Positions 37,799-47,827 of a stretch of 64,000 bases of DNA are shown here, one piece after another. How positions within the stretch are numbered: position 1 is the first letter of the stretch; every line of letters begins with the position of its first letter. Under the pieces are notes generated by a model. The model did not search any database and had not been told where the DNA came from. It saw only the letters and a program-made list of their open reading frames with translations. The translations under genes were made by a program, and so were the position numbers. Origin of the DNA: Vibrio diabolicus (lineage in GTDB: Bacteria > Pseudomonadota > Gammaproteobacteria > Enterobacterales > Vibrionaceae). The stretch covers positions 186,001-250,000 of the forward strand of contig CCKK01000015.1 of NCBI GenBank assembly GCA_001048675.1, read 5' to 3'.

Positions 37799-38335
37799 GT
37801 GACTATTTTAAATTCACTTAACCAGTTTTCGAAGGGACGCTTATCGTGGCTGCTACTTCTGCTATTCGTCGTTTTCTTTGAAGCATGTGCCCTCTATTTT
37901 CAGCACGTCATGATGCTTGCACCATGTGTCATGTGTATCTACGAACGAGTCGCGATGATGGGAGTGGGTGTCGCTGCAATCGTTGGTCTTATGGCACCAA
38001 ATAACCCAGTTTTCCGTTGGCTAGGTTTGATTGGCTGGGGATTAAGCTCTTACAAAGGACTGCTGCTTGCTCAGCAGCACGTTGATTATCAGTTTAACCC
38101 ATCACCATTCGCGACTTGTGATTTATTCGTAACATTCCCTAGCTGGGCTCCGCTTAATCAGTGGGTTCCTTGGATGTTCGAAGCATACGGCGATTGCTCG
38201 AAGATTGTTTGGCAATTCCTCGATTTATCAATGCCACAATGGTTAGTAGTTATTTTCGCGGGCAATTTAATCGCTTTAGCATTAATTGTGATCGCACAAT
38301 TCTTCCCAGTAAGACGCACTAATCCGATTCGTTAA
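37799..38335 (+). CDS. dsbB: Disulfide bond formation protein DsbB
   Basis: 178 residues from a GTG start (37799), preceded by AGGA at the right spacing. It has four membrane helices. The first redox pair is in APCVMCIYERVA, the second pair in FATCDLFVTF and YGDCSKIVWQ. It reoxidises periplasmic DsbA and passes electrons to quinones. It is next to nhaB as in enterics but separated by a terminator, so it needs its own promoter or read-through. Confidence 0.96.
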   Translation: MTILNSLNQFSKGRLSWLLLLLFVVFFEACALYFQHVMMLAPCVMCIYERVAMMGVGVAAIVGLMAPNNPVFRWLGLIGWGLSSYKGLLLAQQHVDYQFNPSPFATCDLFVTFPSWAPLNQWVPWMFEAYGDCSKIVWQFLDLSMPQWLVVIFAGNLIALALIVIAQFFPVRRTNPIR

Positions 38336-38356
38336 TCCTTCAGAGAAATGATAACG

Positions 38357-38386
38357 AAAAAAGCCGACCAGATGGTCGGCTTTTTA
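38357..38386. terminator. Terminator between dsbB and the YecA-like gene
   Basis: AAAAGCCGACCA and complement with flanking A/T tracts; serves both converging genes. Confidence 0.92.
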
Positions 38387-38426
38387 CTGAGTAAACATGG
38401 CGGCTATTTAACTTAACCACGTTAAC

Positions 38427-39044
38427 TCAACCACGTGATTGACCACAACACTGCTTGAACTTTTTGCCGCTCTCACAAGGACAAGGATCATTGCGCCCGA
38501 TACCTTTGAATGGGTTTAGGCTTTGAGCCTTATTGCCTACCATCAACTCATCCGCACCTAACGCCACTTCACCGACCATCAAATCAAGCTGGTCGATCAA
38601 GTCTGCAAGAGCTGGAGGCGTTTCAATACCGGCGTCGCGCATCTGTTGCTGCGTTGCCGACTCATCGATAGCCAGCATCAAAGTGGTCAGTAATGCTTGT
38701 AGCATACGCTGCAATCCATCATTGAGCTCAACGTCTTGCCATTGTTCTTCAATCATTGGCCAAACAGACATAAAGCCTTCGGCAAAATCAGCAAGTTGTT
38801 CAGGTTCTTTGCCTGTTAGCTCTAGCACGGAATATTCATTTCGTTGAATTCGGTTGTGCTGCTTGTGAATTTGCTCTTCTACTGCCGGTTGAATCGCTTT
38901 GAATCCTTCACCTAATAGCGGCTCTAACCACTTTTCAGGAGCGAGTGGTTTTGTCGTCAGATTAGCAGCGAGCACTGCGCCTTCGATAAATAGGCAAGAT
39001 TCATCGATGTGAATTTCGCCTTTCTCAATCAATGTGTATTGCAT
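38427..39044 (-). CDS. YecA/UPF0149-family protein with SEC-C zinc motif
   Basis: 205 residues. The N-terminal UPF0149-like helical region (about 1-150, with [19 protein letters not shown]) is followed by a C-terminal SEC-C motif, [20 protein letters not shown], the zinc-binding module also found at the end of SecA. E. coli YecA uses it to bind metal and ribosomes/SecA clients. It is divergent from dusC with about 170 bases between. The family is clear; the role is inferred from E. coli. Confidence 0.85.
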   Translation of the reverse strand: MQYTLIEKGEIHIDESCLFIEGAVLAANLTTKPLAPEKWLEPLLGEGFKAIQPAVEEQIHKQHNRIQRNEYSVLELTGKEPEQLADFAEGFMSVWPMIEEQWQDVELNDGLQRMLQALLTTLMLAIDESATQQQMRDAGIETPPALADLIDQLDLMVGEVALGADELMVGNKAQSLNPFKGIGRNDPCPCESGKKFKQCCGQSRG

Positions 39045-39214
39045 GACATCTGGTTTCCCATAAATTTGGCGGCATTATACCTCAGAGCATAAAAGCACGT
39101 AACCGGGAGTTGCGAGTTTGACTGTATTGAGTGCTTTGAGTCTTTTAATGACAAACTTAGCTGACATCGCTACAATCGCCCTCCTTTTTATCACCAAACT
39201 GTATTAGGCAAACT

Positions 39215-40175
39215 ATGCGAGTTGTACTAGGCCCAATGGAAGGCGTTTTAGACCATTTGATGCGCCAAATCCTGACCGAGATAAACGACTATGACCTATG
39301 TGTTACGGAATTTGTTCGAGTCATCGACCAGTTATTGCCCGATCATGTATTTCACCGTTTATGCCCGGAGCTGTTGCAAGGTTCTCAAACCGCATCAGGT
39401 GTGCCAGTACATGTGCAATTGTTAGGACAAGAACCAAACTGGATGGCTGAGAACGCAATTAAAGCGGCAAGCCTTGGCGCTAGAGGCATCGATATAAATT
39501 TTGGTTGCCCAGCCAAAATGGTCAATAAAAGTAAGGGGGGGGCGTGCTCTACTTCAGCATCCTGAGCTAATTCACCGTGTGGTTAAAGCTTGTCGAGAAG
39601 CCGTTCCAGAGACCATTCCTGTGACCGCAAAAATTCGTCTTGGCTGGGAAAACCCTGAAGATTGCTTTGAAATTGTTGATGCCATTCAATCTGCTGGTGC
39701 AAATGAACTCACCGTTCACGCTCGGACTAAGCAGGGTGGTTACAAAGCGTCTGAGATAAAATGGGATTACATCAACCAAATTCGCGAACGTTTTGATCTT
39801 CCGCTTATTGCGAATGGCGAAATTTGGAATTATGAAGATGGTCAACGTTGCATTGAAACGACTGGCGTTGACTCTTTGATGGTGTGCCGCGGCGCTTTCA
39901 ATATCCCTAACTTGGGCAACATGGTAAAACACAACCACCAGCCAATGTCATGGCCCGAGGTGGTTGAGCTACTGATCTACTACTCCAAGTTTGAGATGAA
40001 AGGCGACAAAGGCTTGTACTATCCAAACCGTGTAAAACAATGGTTCTCTTACTTACGTCAGGCCTATCCTGAAGCAAAAGATCTATTCAGAGAAATCCGA
40101 ACGTTTAACAAAGCCGCGCCGATTGTTGAGCATATTCAACGTTATCGTGATGAGTTAAATTCTCAGGTTGCATAA
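39215..40175 (+). pseudogene. dusC: tRNA-dihydrouridine(16) synthase DusC, split by a frameshift
   Basis: Two overlapping frames form one gene. The first (39215-39565) has [18 protein letters not shown] and the catalytic Cys in [18 protein letters not shown]. The second, entered around 39545 and ending at 40175, has [34 protein letters not shown] and IANGEIWNYEDG. A single extra base at the G8 run (39535-39542) or just after it breaks the join. DusC reduces U16 in tRNA using FMN. Both halves are well conserved, suggesting a recent mutation or a sequencing indel. Confidence 0.88.
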
Positions 40176-40189
40176 AATCTGAGCATTGC

Positions 40190-40212
40190 AAAGGGCGAAC
40201 TGCTCGCCCTTT
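40190..40212. terminator. Terminator between dusC and the diguanylate cyclase
   Basis: AAAGGGCGA / TCGCCCTTT stem with 5-base loop; its right arm overlaps the restored cyclase stop at 40211-40213. Confidence 0.7.
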
Positions 40213-41685
40213 AAGCGCTTAGATCTTCGTAGCAAATCTTATTTTTGCCTGTACTCTTGGCTTGATATAACTTTTCATCCGCCGCTTTAAATAACTCATC
40301 AAAGCTTTCCTCTCGGTTCTCTTTACTGAACACCACACCGCCAGAGATCGTAAAGCCTTCTTTAGTCACGCGTGTCGAGCGTTCGTCTATGGCTTTTTTA
40401 CCCGCTCTAAAATTAGCTTAATGCCTTCCGAGTCTTCGTCGTAAATCGCCAACACAAACTCTTCGCCACCAAATCTTGAGGCGACATCTGTGTGGCGAAT
40501 ATTTTCACGTATACATTTTGCAACTAGCTGAATCGCAGAATCGCCGACATCATGACCATAGGTATCATTGATCTTCTTGAAGTTATCAATATCGAACACT
40601 GCTAATGCAACCTGTTTTTTCGTCATCTTATTGCGCCACACGGTTTGCATTCCTCGACGGTTCAACAAGCTCGTCATCGGATCTCTGGCGGCGAGATCTT
40701 TAAAATAACGTCGCTCACTATGCATATTCACATAGAACAATACGACTGTGCTCAAAACGTAAATAGAGATCGCAACAATAAGGCTGTATTTTTCAAACAC
40801 CGCTAGGTTCTTAGCTTCATCCCAAAGGTTGTACTCGTAATACATGCTGTGATTCGCACTCAATCGCTCTAACTCGACTGGTTTGATACGTGTACTGTTT
40901 GAAGGAATGGATTGTAAATTGGAAACCAAATGAAACTTACCAACAAGACCTAGCGACGAAGCCATCAACGCATTGACATCAAAATCAATGGACAGCACAC
41001 CTTGATGCCTCCCTTTTTCGTAAACAGGCACCGTCATACTAATGATTTGACCTTCCATCGAATCCAACATCGGCCCAGGTCCGGCCAAGGTGATGTTCAC
41101 TTTATCTTGTGCGGTTTTTTGCCAAAATGGGCGCGCTTTTAGCGTTGACCAAAGCTCTCTAGTGAAGTTTTTCGCGTACGTGTCAGGAGACGAAATAACG
41201 TAACCACGCTTATCGATGTAATGAATACCAACGATGTGGGATTCAATATCGTGCAGAAAAGACAATGACGGTGCAAAACCCGCCTTTTGTTCAGCTGATT
41301 GGTTAATCGTTGAACCTTGCTGACATAAGCTTTCATCGCCCACTATCATGTAATCAAGATCAACCGCAGGTAACCCCTCACTATAGACACTCTCTAGCAA
41401 CAAAACGTCTATCGGCCAAATATAACAAATCCCCTTTTTGACTAAAGAATTGTGCTCTTCAGACAATGGGTTAGCGTAATTCGTATAATTAGTAAAGCTG
41501 TAATCTAAGGCGGTGAGAACTTTAATACCACGGGACATGGCACGATCAATACGTGCATACTCTGAATCAATATAGCGGTTAACCGCATCATAGTAATTTT
41601 TCGTTGTAACGAGTAAAATCACTACAAATAGTGCCAGAGGAAAAAAGATGACAAATGAGAGGCTAAATCGCCTTTGGTTTACCAT
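40211..41685 (-). pseudogene. Sensor diguanylate cyclase (dCache-GGDEF), frameshifted near its C-terminus
   Basis: The main frame stops at 40387 after 432 residues. Layout: membrane helix at about 10-30, periplasmic Cache-like sensor at about 35-300 (GIHYIDKRGYVISSPDTYAK), second helix near 305-325, then GGDEF domain with MTSLLNRRGM, FDIDNFKKINDTYGHDVGD and the active loop FGGEEF. The last ~60 residues of the GGDEF fold are in another frame after a T6 run at 40394-40399, ending LYQAKSTGKNKICYEDLSA. One missing base explains the break. It makes cyclic di-GMP in response to an unknown periplasmic ligand; the truncated form would probably be inactive. Confidence 0.85.
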
Positions 41686-41744
41686 TGAGTACCATGCATA
41701 TGAAAGGTCAATAGTCTCTTATGACAGCTGTTAAATTGATACTC

Positions 41745-41781
41745 GTTATCTGGTGACGCATGCAATACAGCACCAGATAAC
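41745..41781 (-). terminator. Hairpin after malZ-like gene
   Basis: An 11-bp perfect stem (GTTATCTGGTG and complement, 15-base loop) between the glucosidase stop and the cyclase start. The T tract is weak. Confidence 0.55.
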
Positions 41782-41859
41782 AAGAGACCAAACAAATGAG
41801 TGCGCGCTGTTTGAGACCGTTTATATATTAAAGGAGTTTAATCAATATAGAGTGTGGTG

Positions 41860-43686
41860 TCACTTTAGTCGCCATAATTTGCAGCTCTGTGCCGACATAT
41901 TGACAGAGATATGACTCTTATAATCAATAAGTTCGCGTCCATCCAGCAATGACGAAAGGTGGGCAGCCTCCAAACCAAGTTGCCACAGAGGCAAGTCAAT
42001 TGAACACTCATCGCCACTTAGATTCATCACAACAACGATCGCTTCACTTCCAAGTACGCGCGCATAAGCCAGCTCGTTGGTATCGCAATGCAGCCATTGA
42101 ATACTACCAGACTGTAAAGACTTGTACTGTTTACGTATCGAAATCCATTGCTTGTAAATCGACAGCCATGGTGAGTTTTCGATTTCATTCCAAGGGAAAC
42201 AGCGACGATTATCCGGGTCCAGTCCTCCCTCTAGTCCGACTTCACTCCCATAGTAAATACAAGGTGTACCGACGTATGTCATGAGCAGAGCAAGTGCGAT
42301 GTTCATTTTACGCTTATCACCATTAACCAGTGTGATAAAACGAGCAGTATCATGACTATCGAGTTGATTTAGCTGCGATAGCTGATTCGAAAATGGAATT
42401 TTTGCTCTGGCTTCGTCCAACCATGCTTTAAACTCCAAACCATCAATGTTGATTGGTTCATACATAATATCTTGCTGCGCGATAAAAGCTCGAACTGGAT
42501 GAGCAAAACCGTAGTAGTTCATCGCCCCATCCTCTTGGTCACCTTGCAGCCACTGTGTTGCTTCAAAAAAGTGTTCACCTAGCACATAGGCATTCGGATT
42601 GACTGACTTCGTCGCATGGCGAAACGCTTCAACATAATGAGCATTGTTTTTCGCACCCTCTCCTTCGCCAAGCATATGAATAACATCAAATCGCCAACCA
42701 TCGACTGAGTATGGAGGCTTAAGCCAGTGCTTAATGACAGATGCTTCGCTTTGATAGATATAGTCACGCACTTGTTCATTTTCGAAGTTCAGAACCGGTA
42801 AGTTACCAATACCCTTCCAACCGATATAATGATTGGTTTCGTCTTCGAAAAAGTAGTAATCGCGGAACTTTGACTGCGGATGACCATACGCCCCCTCTCC
42901 TTTTTGTTGGATATCAAACCAAGGATGATGGACTGACGTGTGGTTAAACACCGCGTCTAAGACAATCTTCATATTCTTACCGCGAATCTTCTCACACAGT
43001 TCCGCAAACTGAGCATTGGTTCCAAACATAGGATCAACAGTGAAGTAATCGGTGGTGTCGTATTTATGATTACTTGGTGAAGAAAAGATCGGATTAAAAT
43101 AAAGCGCAGTAACGCCGAGCTGTTCAAGATAGTCCAACTTTTGTTCCACACCTTTGAGGTCGCCGCCAAAGAATTCACGTGCCCCGGTATTTTGGTGAGA
43201 GCCTACCGCTTCTCCCCACGATTTAATGATCGCTTCTGAATCATGCTGAACATAAGCTTTACGAATGTCAGATTCACTTTTACTAGCAGAAAAACGGTCA
43301 GGAAATATTTGATAGAACACTTGCTCTTGGACCCAGCTTGGTGGTTGATGGTTTACATTCAACTTAAAGTGGAACTCTTTGGGTGGAATACGCTTTTGTA
43401 CGCCTCGTGCATCAAGCCAGTATTGTTGCCCGTCTTTAAGGAGCTTAAACACATAATGTGTGACATCTCGATCTCGATTTGGTCGGAACGATGCTTCCCA
43501 TAGTAACAATTCCCCAGTTGTTCCAATTTGAGCCATGTCGACCAGATATTCTTCATTGTCCGGCTCAAGACGCACATATACGGAATCAAAATCCAATGTC
43601 TCGGTTTTCAGTCTGACTGTGACTTGCTCGTGATTAAAAGCTAAACCATCAATGGTTTGACTATGAAAAATAAATGGCAGGTTCAT
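41860..43686 (-). CDS. malZ: GH13 alpha-glucosidase / maltodextrin glucosidase (MalZ-like)
   Basis: 608 residues from ATG 43686, 8 bases after GAGGAG. An N-terminal carbohydrate-binding-like domain (about 1-115) precedes the GH13 barrel. Conserved regions: DAVFNH, nucleophile Asp in DGWRFDVIHMLGEG, acid/base Glu in YVLGEHFFEA and LDSHDTARF. There is no signal peptide, so it is cytosolic. Size (E. coli MalZ 604) and the N-domain fit a maltodextrin glucosidase or neopullulanase that trims glucose or maltose from maltodextrins. No mal transport genes are nearby. Confidence 0.85.
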   Translation of the reverse strand: MNLPFIFHSQTIDGLAFNHEQVTVRLKTETLDFDSVYVRLEPDNEEYLVDMAQIGTTGELLLWEASFRPNRDRDVTHYVFKLLKDGQQYWLDARGVQKRIPPKEFHFKLNVNHQPPSWVQEQVFYQIFPDRFSASKSESDIRKAYVQHDSEAIIKSWGEAVGSHQNTGAREFFGGDLKGVEQKLDYLEQLGVTALYFNPIFSSPSNHKYDTTDYFTVDPMFGTNAQFAELCEKIRGKNMKIVLDAVFNHTSVHHPWFDIQQKGEGAYGHPQSKFRDYYFFEDETNHYIGWKGIGNLPVLNFENEQVRDYIYQSEASVIKHWLKPPYSVDGWRFDVIHMLGEGEGAKNNAHYVEAFRHATKSVNPNAYVLGEHFFEATQWLQGDQEDGAMNYYGFAHPVRAFIAQQDIMYEPINIDGLEFKAWLDEARAKIPFSNQLSQLNQLDSHDTARFITLVNGDKRKMNIALALLMTYVGTPCIYYGSEVGLEGGLDPDNRRCFPWNEIENSPWLSIYKQWISIRKQYKSLQSGSIQWLHCDTNELAYARVLGSEAIVVVMNLSGDECSIDLPLWQLGLEAAHLSSLLDGRELIDYKSHISVNMSAQSCKLWRLK

Positions 43687-43745
43687 TATGGGCACTCCTC
43701 GTCATCGGATATGCCACTATGTTATTGAAGAATGAGAGACAAGAA

Positions 43746-43791
43746 ATCCTCCTTGCGAGTTGACATATAAGCCAATTTTCCCAAGGAGGAT
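43746..43791 (-). terminator. Long-loop hairpin after the ABC operon
   Basis: ATCCTCCTTG and CAAGGAGGAT, perfect 10-bp arms 26 bases apart, just downstream of the ATPase stop. It is followed by TTTCTTG on the minus strand. Confidence 0.5.
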
Positions 43792-43827
43792 CACACTTAG
43801 TAGGCGTAGTGACTTGTCGGATACCGC

Positions 43828-44622
43828 TTAGTTCAACAAGAGACTGTCATCTGCAAGCTCTTCACCACGCACTTTGGAGAACATATCCAACAAGTCTGGT
43901 ACCTGCATGTTAGCGCGCTGCTCTCCAGCCACATCAAGCACAATTTCACCTTGGTGAAGCATTACGGTCCTATCGCCACATGCTAATGCGTCTTTCATCG
44001 AATGCGTCACCATCATCACGGTTAAATCGAACTCATCGACAATACGTTTAGTTAAGTCGATAACAAACGCCGCCATACGAGGATCAAGCGCAGCCGTGTG
44101 TTCATCAAGCAGTAACAACTTACTCTCCGATAACGTCGCCATCACAAGGCTAACAGCTTGTCGTTGTCCACCGGACAGTAAGCCAATGCTATCGCCCAGA
44201 CGATCTTCTAAGCCAAGCCCTAGGATGCTAATTCGCTCTTGGAACAGCTTGCGACGTTTAGTTGAAAGCGCCAAACCCCAACTGCGTTTTTTACCACGCA
44301 TGTACGCTAAAGCCATGTTCTCTTCTATCGTTAGCTCTCCACAGGTTCCGGCCAATGGATCTTGAAACACTCGTGCGCATTGCGTCGCACGCTGGGCTAC
44401 CGTCTGCTTGGTGACGTCTTTGCCATCAATGATCACCTGACCACCTATCATCGGCGTCTCACCTGTCACCGCACCAAGCAACGTCGATTTTCCTGCGCCA
44501 TTAGAACCAATCACGGTAAGAAATTGTTGCTCTGGAACCTCTAAAGAGACGCCTTTCAATGCACGATTTTCTAAAATCGTCCCTGGGTTGAACGTGACCT
44601 GAATGTTATTAAGTTCAATCAT
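43828..44622 (-). CDS. ABC transporter ATP-binding protein
   Basis: 264 residues. Walker A GSNGAGKSTLLGA is near 39-51, the Q-loop in FQDPLAGTC, the signature LLSGGQRQAVSL near 150 and Walker B LLLLDEHTAALDP. Its ATG overlaps the permease stop (ATGA). With the permease and the periplasmic protein it forms an uptake system of the BPD_transp_2 / PF04392 type, related to TrpXYZ-like systems of streptococci. The cargo is unknown. Confidence 0.92.
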   Translation of the reverse strand: MIELNNIQVTFNPGTILENRALKGVSLEVPEQQFLTVIGSNGAGKSTLLGAVTGETPMIGGQVIIDGKDVTKQTVAQRATQCARVFQDPLAGTCGELTIEENMALAYMRGKKRSWGLALSTKRRKLFQERISILGLGLEDRLGDSIGLLSGGQRQAVSLVMATLSESKLLLLDEHTAALDPRMAAFVIDLTKRIVDEFDLTVMMVTHSMKDALACGDRTVMLHQGEIVLDVAGEQRANMQVPDLLDMFSKVRGEELADDSLLLN

Positions 44623-45555
44623 AACGCCTCCCCCGAACCATTTTTTGATGCCGCTTGTTTAGCATCGGTAACGCGTTGTTTCGCTCTCATGCTCTGTTTT
44701 AATTTTGGAGCAATAAGCGCGACAGCCACCAATACTGCGGTGACAAGGTTGAGGTCTGATGCTTGCAAACCAAACATGCCAGAGCTCAAAGCGAAAGCTA
44801 CAGCAAGACGATAAAGCACCGAACCGATGATGACAGCAAATACCGCAACCCAAATTTTTCGCCCCGGAATGAGGGTCTGGCCCAAAATCACAGCAGCCAA
44901 ACCAACCACAATGGTGCCCACGCCAGAGGTCACATCTGCAAAGCTGTTCGTTTGTGCAAACAACGCGCCTGCGAATCCGACAAAACCGTTAGATAAAGCC
45001 AACCCAAAGTAGGTATAAAAACCAGTGCTCGCCCCTTGCGCAGAAACCATACGCGCATTAACGCCCGTGGCCCGTAAACCAAGACCAAAGTCGCTGTTCA
45101 GCAGGCGAATGACAAAGAAAGCGGACAAAAGAACTAAGACCCCAACAACCAGAGGACGAATGAACATCGGATCGCCCAAGGCTTCAAACGGCGTGAGAAT
45201 CGTATCCTCTCCAAGCAACGCCATATTAGGTTTGCCCATAATACGAATATTGATTGAAAATGCCGCGATCATGGTAAGAATGGAAGCTAACAGGTGCAAA
45301 ATACCACATCGAACAGCCAGAAAAGCGGTTACCCACCCCGTCATACTACCGGCTATCATCGCCATTATTGTCGCAAGCCAAGGATTAATACCTGCGACAA
45401 TCGCCGTTGCAGCCACCGCCGCTCCCATTGGAAAGCTGCCATCCACACTCAAATCAGGGAAATCGAGAACACGAAACGTAAGATACACACCCAAGGCAAC
45501 CAGGCCATAAATTAAGCCAATTTCGAGTGCGACCAAAAAAAGCAAATGCAGACAT
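44619..45555 (-). CDS. ABC transporter permease, frameshifted at its start
   Basis: About 310 residues, 8-9 membrane helices, BPD_transp_2 type (LEIGLIYGLVALGVYLTFRV, DLSVDGSFPMGAA). The only good start is ATG 45555 behind AAAGGAGCAGTT, encoding MSAFAF, but an A7 run at 45535-45541 puts it out of frame with the body, which is then open only from a weak TTG (45545). With six instead of seven the protein reads MSAFAFLVALEIGLIYG. This is most likely a one-base over-call. Partner of the ATPase and periplasmic genes on either side. Confidence 0.88.
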
Positions 45556-45673
45556 AACTGCTCCTTTCTGCATGTTCAGGCTGACGAATACCAACCTGAA
45601 CTTAAGACTTCTAACGTATACACCCATTCTTCTCTAGCAGAATGCTCTACACGAGAAGTCCGGCGAGTATCAA

Positions 45674-45721
45674 TTTTGGGGCAAGCCTCTATCAACAGAC
45701 GTGACGGCCCTAACCCCAAAA
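45674..45721 (-). terminator. Hairpin between substrate-binding and permease genes
   Basis: TTTTGGGG and CCCCAAAA arms separated by 32 bases, 12 bases past the binding-protein stop. A partial terminator here would raise the binding protein over the permease, a common design in ABC importers. Confidence 0.45.
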
Positions 45722-45732
45722 AAGAGCGTTAC

Positions 45733-46698
45733 TTATTGCATGCTTGTCGCACGTTCAACCACAGAACTTGGCAGCTTGATACCGAGCTTAGATGCCGCGC
45801 TTTCATTAATTACGAGGTCAGAGCCCGTCGCGACTTTTACATCCAATTTGCCTGGTTCTTGACCATCAAGAATCGCCGCCACGTAATCAGCGGTTTGCAC
45901 ACCAACCTGGTAGTAGTCAAAACCTAAGCCTGCAATTGCTCCTTTTTCGACATATGACGTCGCACCACCAAAGACAGGTTTTTTCGCTTGATTCGCTGCC
46001 ACAATCATCCCTTCAATCGCACTTGCAACTGTATTGTCTGTTGGGGCGTAAAGAATGTCTGATTTCGCTGCAATCGCTTGAGTCGCAGACTGAACATCAG
46101 CACTTTTTAGTGCGGTCGCTTCAACCACTTGTATGCCTTTTGCTTCTGCGCTTTCTTTTAGCAGTTCAACCAAAGTCACGGCATTAGCTTCACCGGGATT
46201 AAATACAACCCCGATGCTTTTCACCTGAGGGAGAATTTCTTGGATGAGTTCGACATGCTGAGCAACGGGTGAAAGATCAGACAGGCCAGTTACGTTTTTG
46301 CCTGGTTGTTCCATCGACTTAACCAATTTCGCACCGACCGGATCTGTTACCGCAGTAAAGACAACAGGAATAGAGCGCGTTGCCGACACCAAGGCTTGTG
46401 CCGAAGGCGTCGCGATACCCACTAACACATCAGGATTTTCGCCGACGTACTGACGGGCAATTTGCACTGCAATCGCAGGGTTACCCTGTGCGGTCTTATA
46501 ATCAAATTCTAGATTTTTGCCTTCTTCGTAGCCTTTCGCTTTTAAACCATCAAGCAATCCTTGACGCGTCGCGTCTAACGCGGGGTGTTCGACAATTTGT
46601 GAAACTGCAACGGTTGCAGTGGCGGCCAGTACATTGGCAGAAGAGAAAATAGCAGTAGCAGATAGAACGGCAGTGGCTAATAAACGTTTCGTTTTCAT
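45733..46698 (-). CDS. ABC transporter substrate-binding protein (PF04392 type)
   Basis: 321 residues from the second of two adjacent ATGs (46698; AAGGAG lies 5 bases upstream). The signal peptide MKTKRLLATAVLSATAIFSS ends at VLAA. The mature part has VSQIVEHPALDATRQGLLDG, DVLVGIATPSAQAL, IPVVFTAVTDPVGA, VKSIGVVFNPGEANAV and LGFDYYQVG, typical of the ABC_sub_bind family with two Rossmann-like lobes. The family includes tryptophan binders (TrpX), but the ligand here cannot be told from sequence. Confidence 0.9.
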   Translation of the reverse strand: MKTKRLLATAVLSATAIFSSANVLAATATVAVSQIVEHPALDATRQGLLDGLKAKGYEEGKNLEFDYKTAQGNPAIAVQIARQYVGENPDVLVGIATPSAQALVSATRSIPVVFTAVTDPVGAKLVKSMEQPGKNVTGLSDLSPVAQHVELIQEILPQVKSIGVVFNPGEANAVTLVELLKESAEAKGIQVVEATALKSADVQSATQAIAAKSDILYAPTDNTVASAIEGMIVAANQAKKPVFGGATSYVEKGAIAGLGFDYYQVGVQTADYVAAILDGQEPGKLDVKVATGSDLVINESAASKLGIKLPSSVVERATSMQ

Positions 46699-47027
46699 CA
46701 TAACTCCTTGATGTGACTTCGTCCTTGTTTCGCGAGCATTCAACATGAATATCGACTCGTGAATTCAAATGTTTGAAGGGGGTAATGTTGTGTTCGTATA
46801 ACTGTGCACTTCTTGCGCATCTTGTTTTTATTATTACTACTAAGTCTTAGTAAAGAAAAGAAAGATTTAACACTAAAGCAACATTTGTGATCGGGGGACT
46901 TCTTCATCCGGAAAGAATCTTTGGTAAACAAAGCTTCGCTCGCTTCATCAACGACCGTCAAAGTAGGTAATAGAGGCAGGATCAAAAATGGAGCGGCTAG
47001 TGCACACTCCATTTCAAACAATTTAAA
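46699..47027. promoter_or_regulatory. Upstream region of the ABC uptake operon
   Basis: 329 bases without a credible gene (a 93-codon minus-strand frame lacks a ribosome site). It contains the perfect palindrome TACTAAG-T-CTTAGTA at 46838-46852, 140 bases upstream of the start, and a weaker CTTTG/CAAAG repeat near 46919. Candidate operator sites for substrate-dependent control. Confidence 0.45.
46985..47014 (-). terminator. Hairpin after yfbV
   Basis: AAATGGAG / CTCCATTT with a 13-base loop, 14 bases past the yfbV stop, followed by U-rich sequence on the minus strand. Confidence 0.55.
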
Positions 47028-47480
47028 TTAGAACCAACGCTCTAGTGACGATTTATCGAGCTGGCGAAACGCTCGGTTCAGTATTATCGCAAGCTCTTTA
47101 TAACGAGGGCGAGCTTTAACAGGCTCTAGTGCAAAACCTGTTTCCACAATTTTTTGATGCAGCTCCCGATACCAAGATGCCAGAGAAGGCGGCAGTTTCG
47201 TGTTGGATCGAGCACCAAGCCACCAAATCCCTTGGAGTGGCAAGCTAATCGCAAACAAGGCGACAACAATAGACTGAGGTAACGCGTGGTAATTGTTGAA
47301 TGCCATTTGAGTGAGTACGCTGATCGCAGCGACGGCTGGCATGACTTTAATGCCAAAGCGAGTCGCCTTAATGATACGCTGTTCCGGAAATATGGCGCTT
47401 AGCTCTTTACGAACCGGCCAGATCTCCATGTAATTCTGGCCATCTTTCAGGCTATGGATCAATCCGACTTTATTACTCAT
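47028..47480 (-). CDS. yfbV: UPF0208 membrane protein YfbV
   Basis: 150 residues with two membrane helices around 45-65 and 70-90 ([36 protein letters not shown]). The start [22 protein letters not shown] and the end [15 protein letters not shown] are conserved in UPF0208. Divergent from ackA, exactly as in E. coli. The function is poorly known (a role in Ter macrodomain or septation has been suggested for E. coli). Confidence 0.93.
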   Translation of the reverse strand: MSNKVGLIHSLKDGQNYMEIWPVRKELSAIFPEQRIIKATRFGIKVMPAVAAISVLTQMAFNNYHALPQSIVVALFAISLPLQGIWWLGARSNTKLPPSLASWYRELHQKIVETGFALEPVKARPRYKELAIILNRAFRQLDKSSLERWF

Positions 47481-47827
47481 ACCGCTCTCTCACTAAAAAA
47501 TAGTTGAACATTTCAACTGAAGGTACAAAAAATTGATGAAAGTTAATATTCTTTCTAAATTTTTTTTGTTATCATTGCTTATTATCGCTATCCTTTGCAG
47601 ACCCTCAATCTCATTGTTGCCGTTATTTACAATTTAAGCAACTCCGAGATATCTATCTGCACGGATCGCATCATAGTGATGGATGGGTTCATCACTATTT
47701 CTTTATATGGAATTAGAACAATTTTTGACCAGGATTAGTACGCAGCCTTCTGGGTATCGGCTATTCTTGTGATTAATTTTTCATTCTTTAACTGATTTTT
47801 TATCAGACGAATAACAGGTAGTCATAC
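47481..47827. promoter_or_regulatory. yfbV-ackA divergent promoter region
   Basis: 347 gene-free bases, AT-rich, with promoter-like sequence for both directions. The ackA ribosome site is within ATAACAGGTAGT. No strong palindrome was seen. Confidence 0.4.

Noticed and set aside
43828..46698. Assigning the ABC system to tryptophan (trpXYZ)
   Set aside because: The family match is to PF04392-type importers in general; no Trp-codon leader or TrpR/TyrR site was seen, so the substrate is left open.
46740..47021. 93-codon minus-strand frame upstream of the ABC binding gene
   Set aside because: No ribosome site, atypical composition, overlaps palindromes and the likely promoter region.
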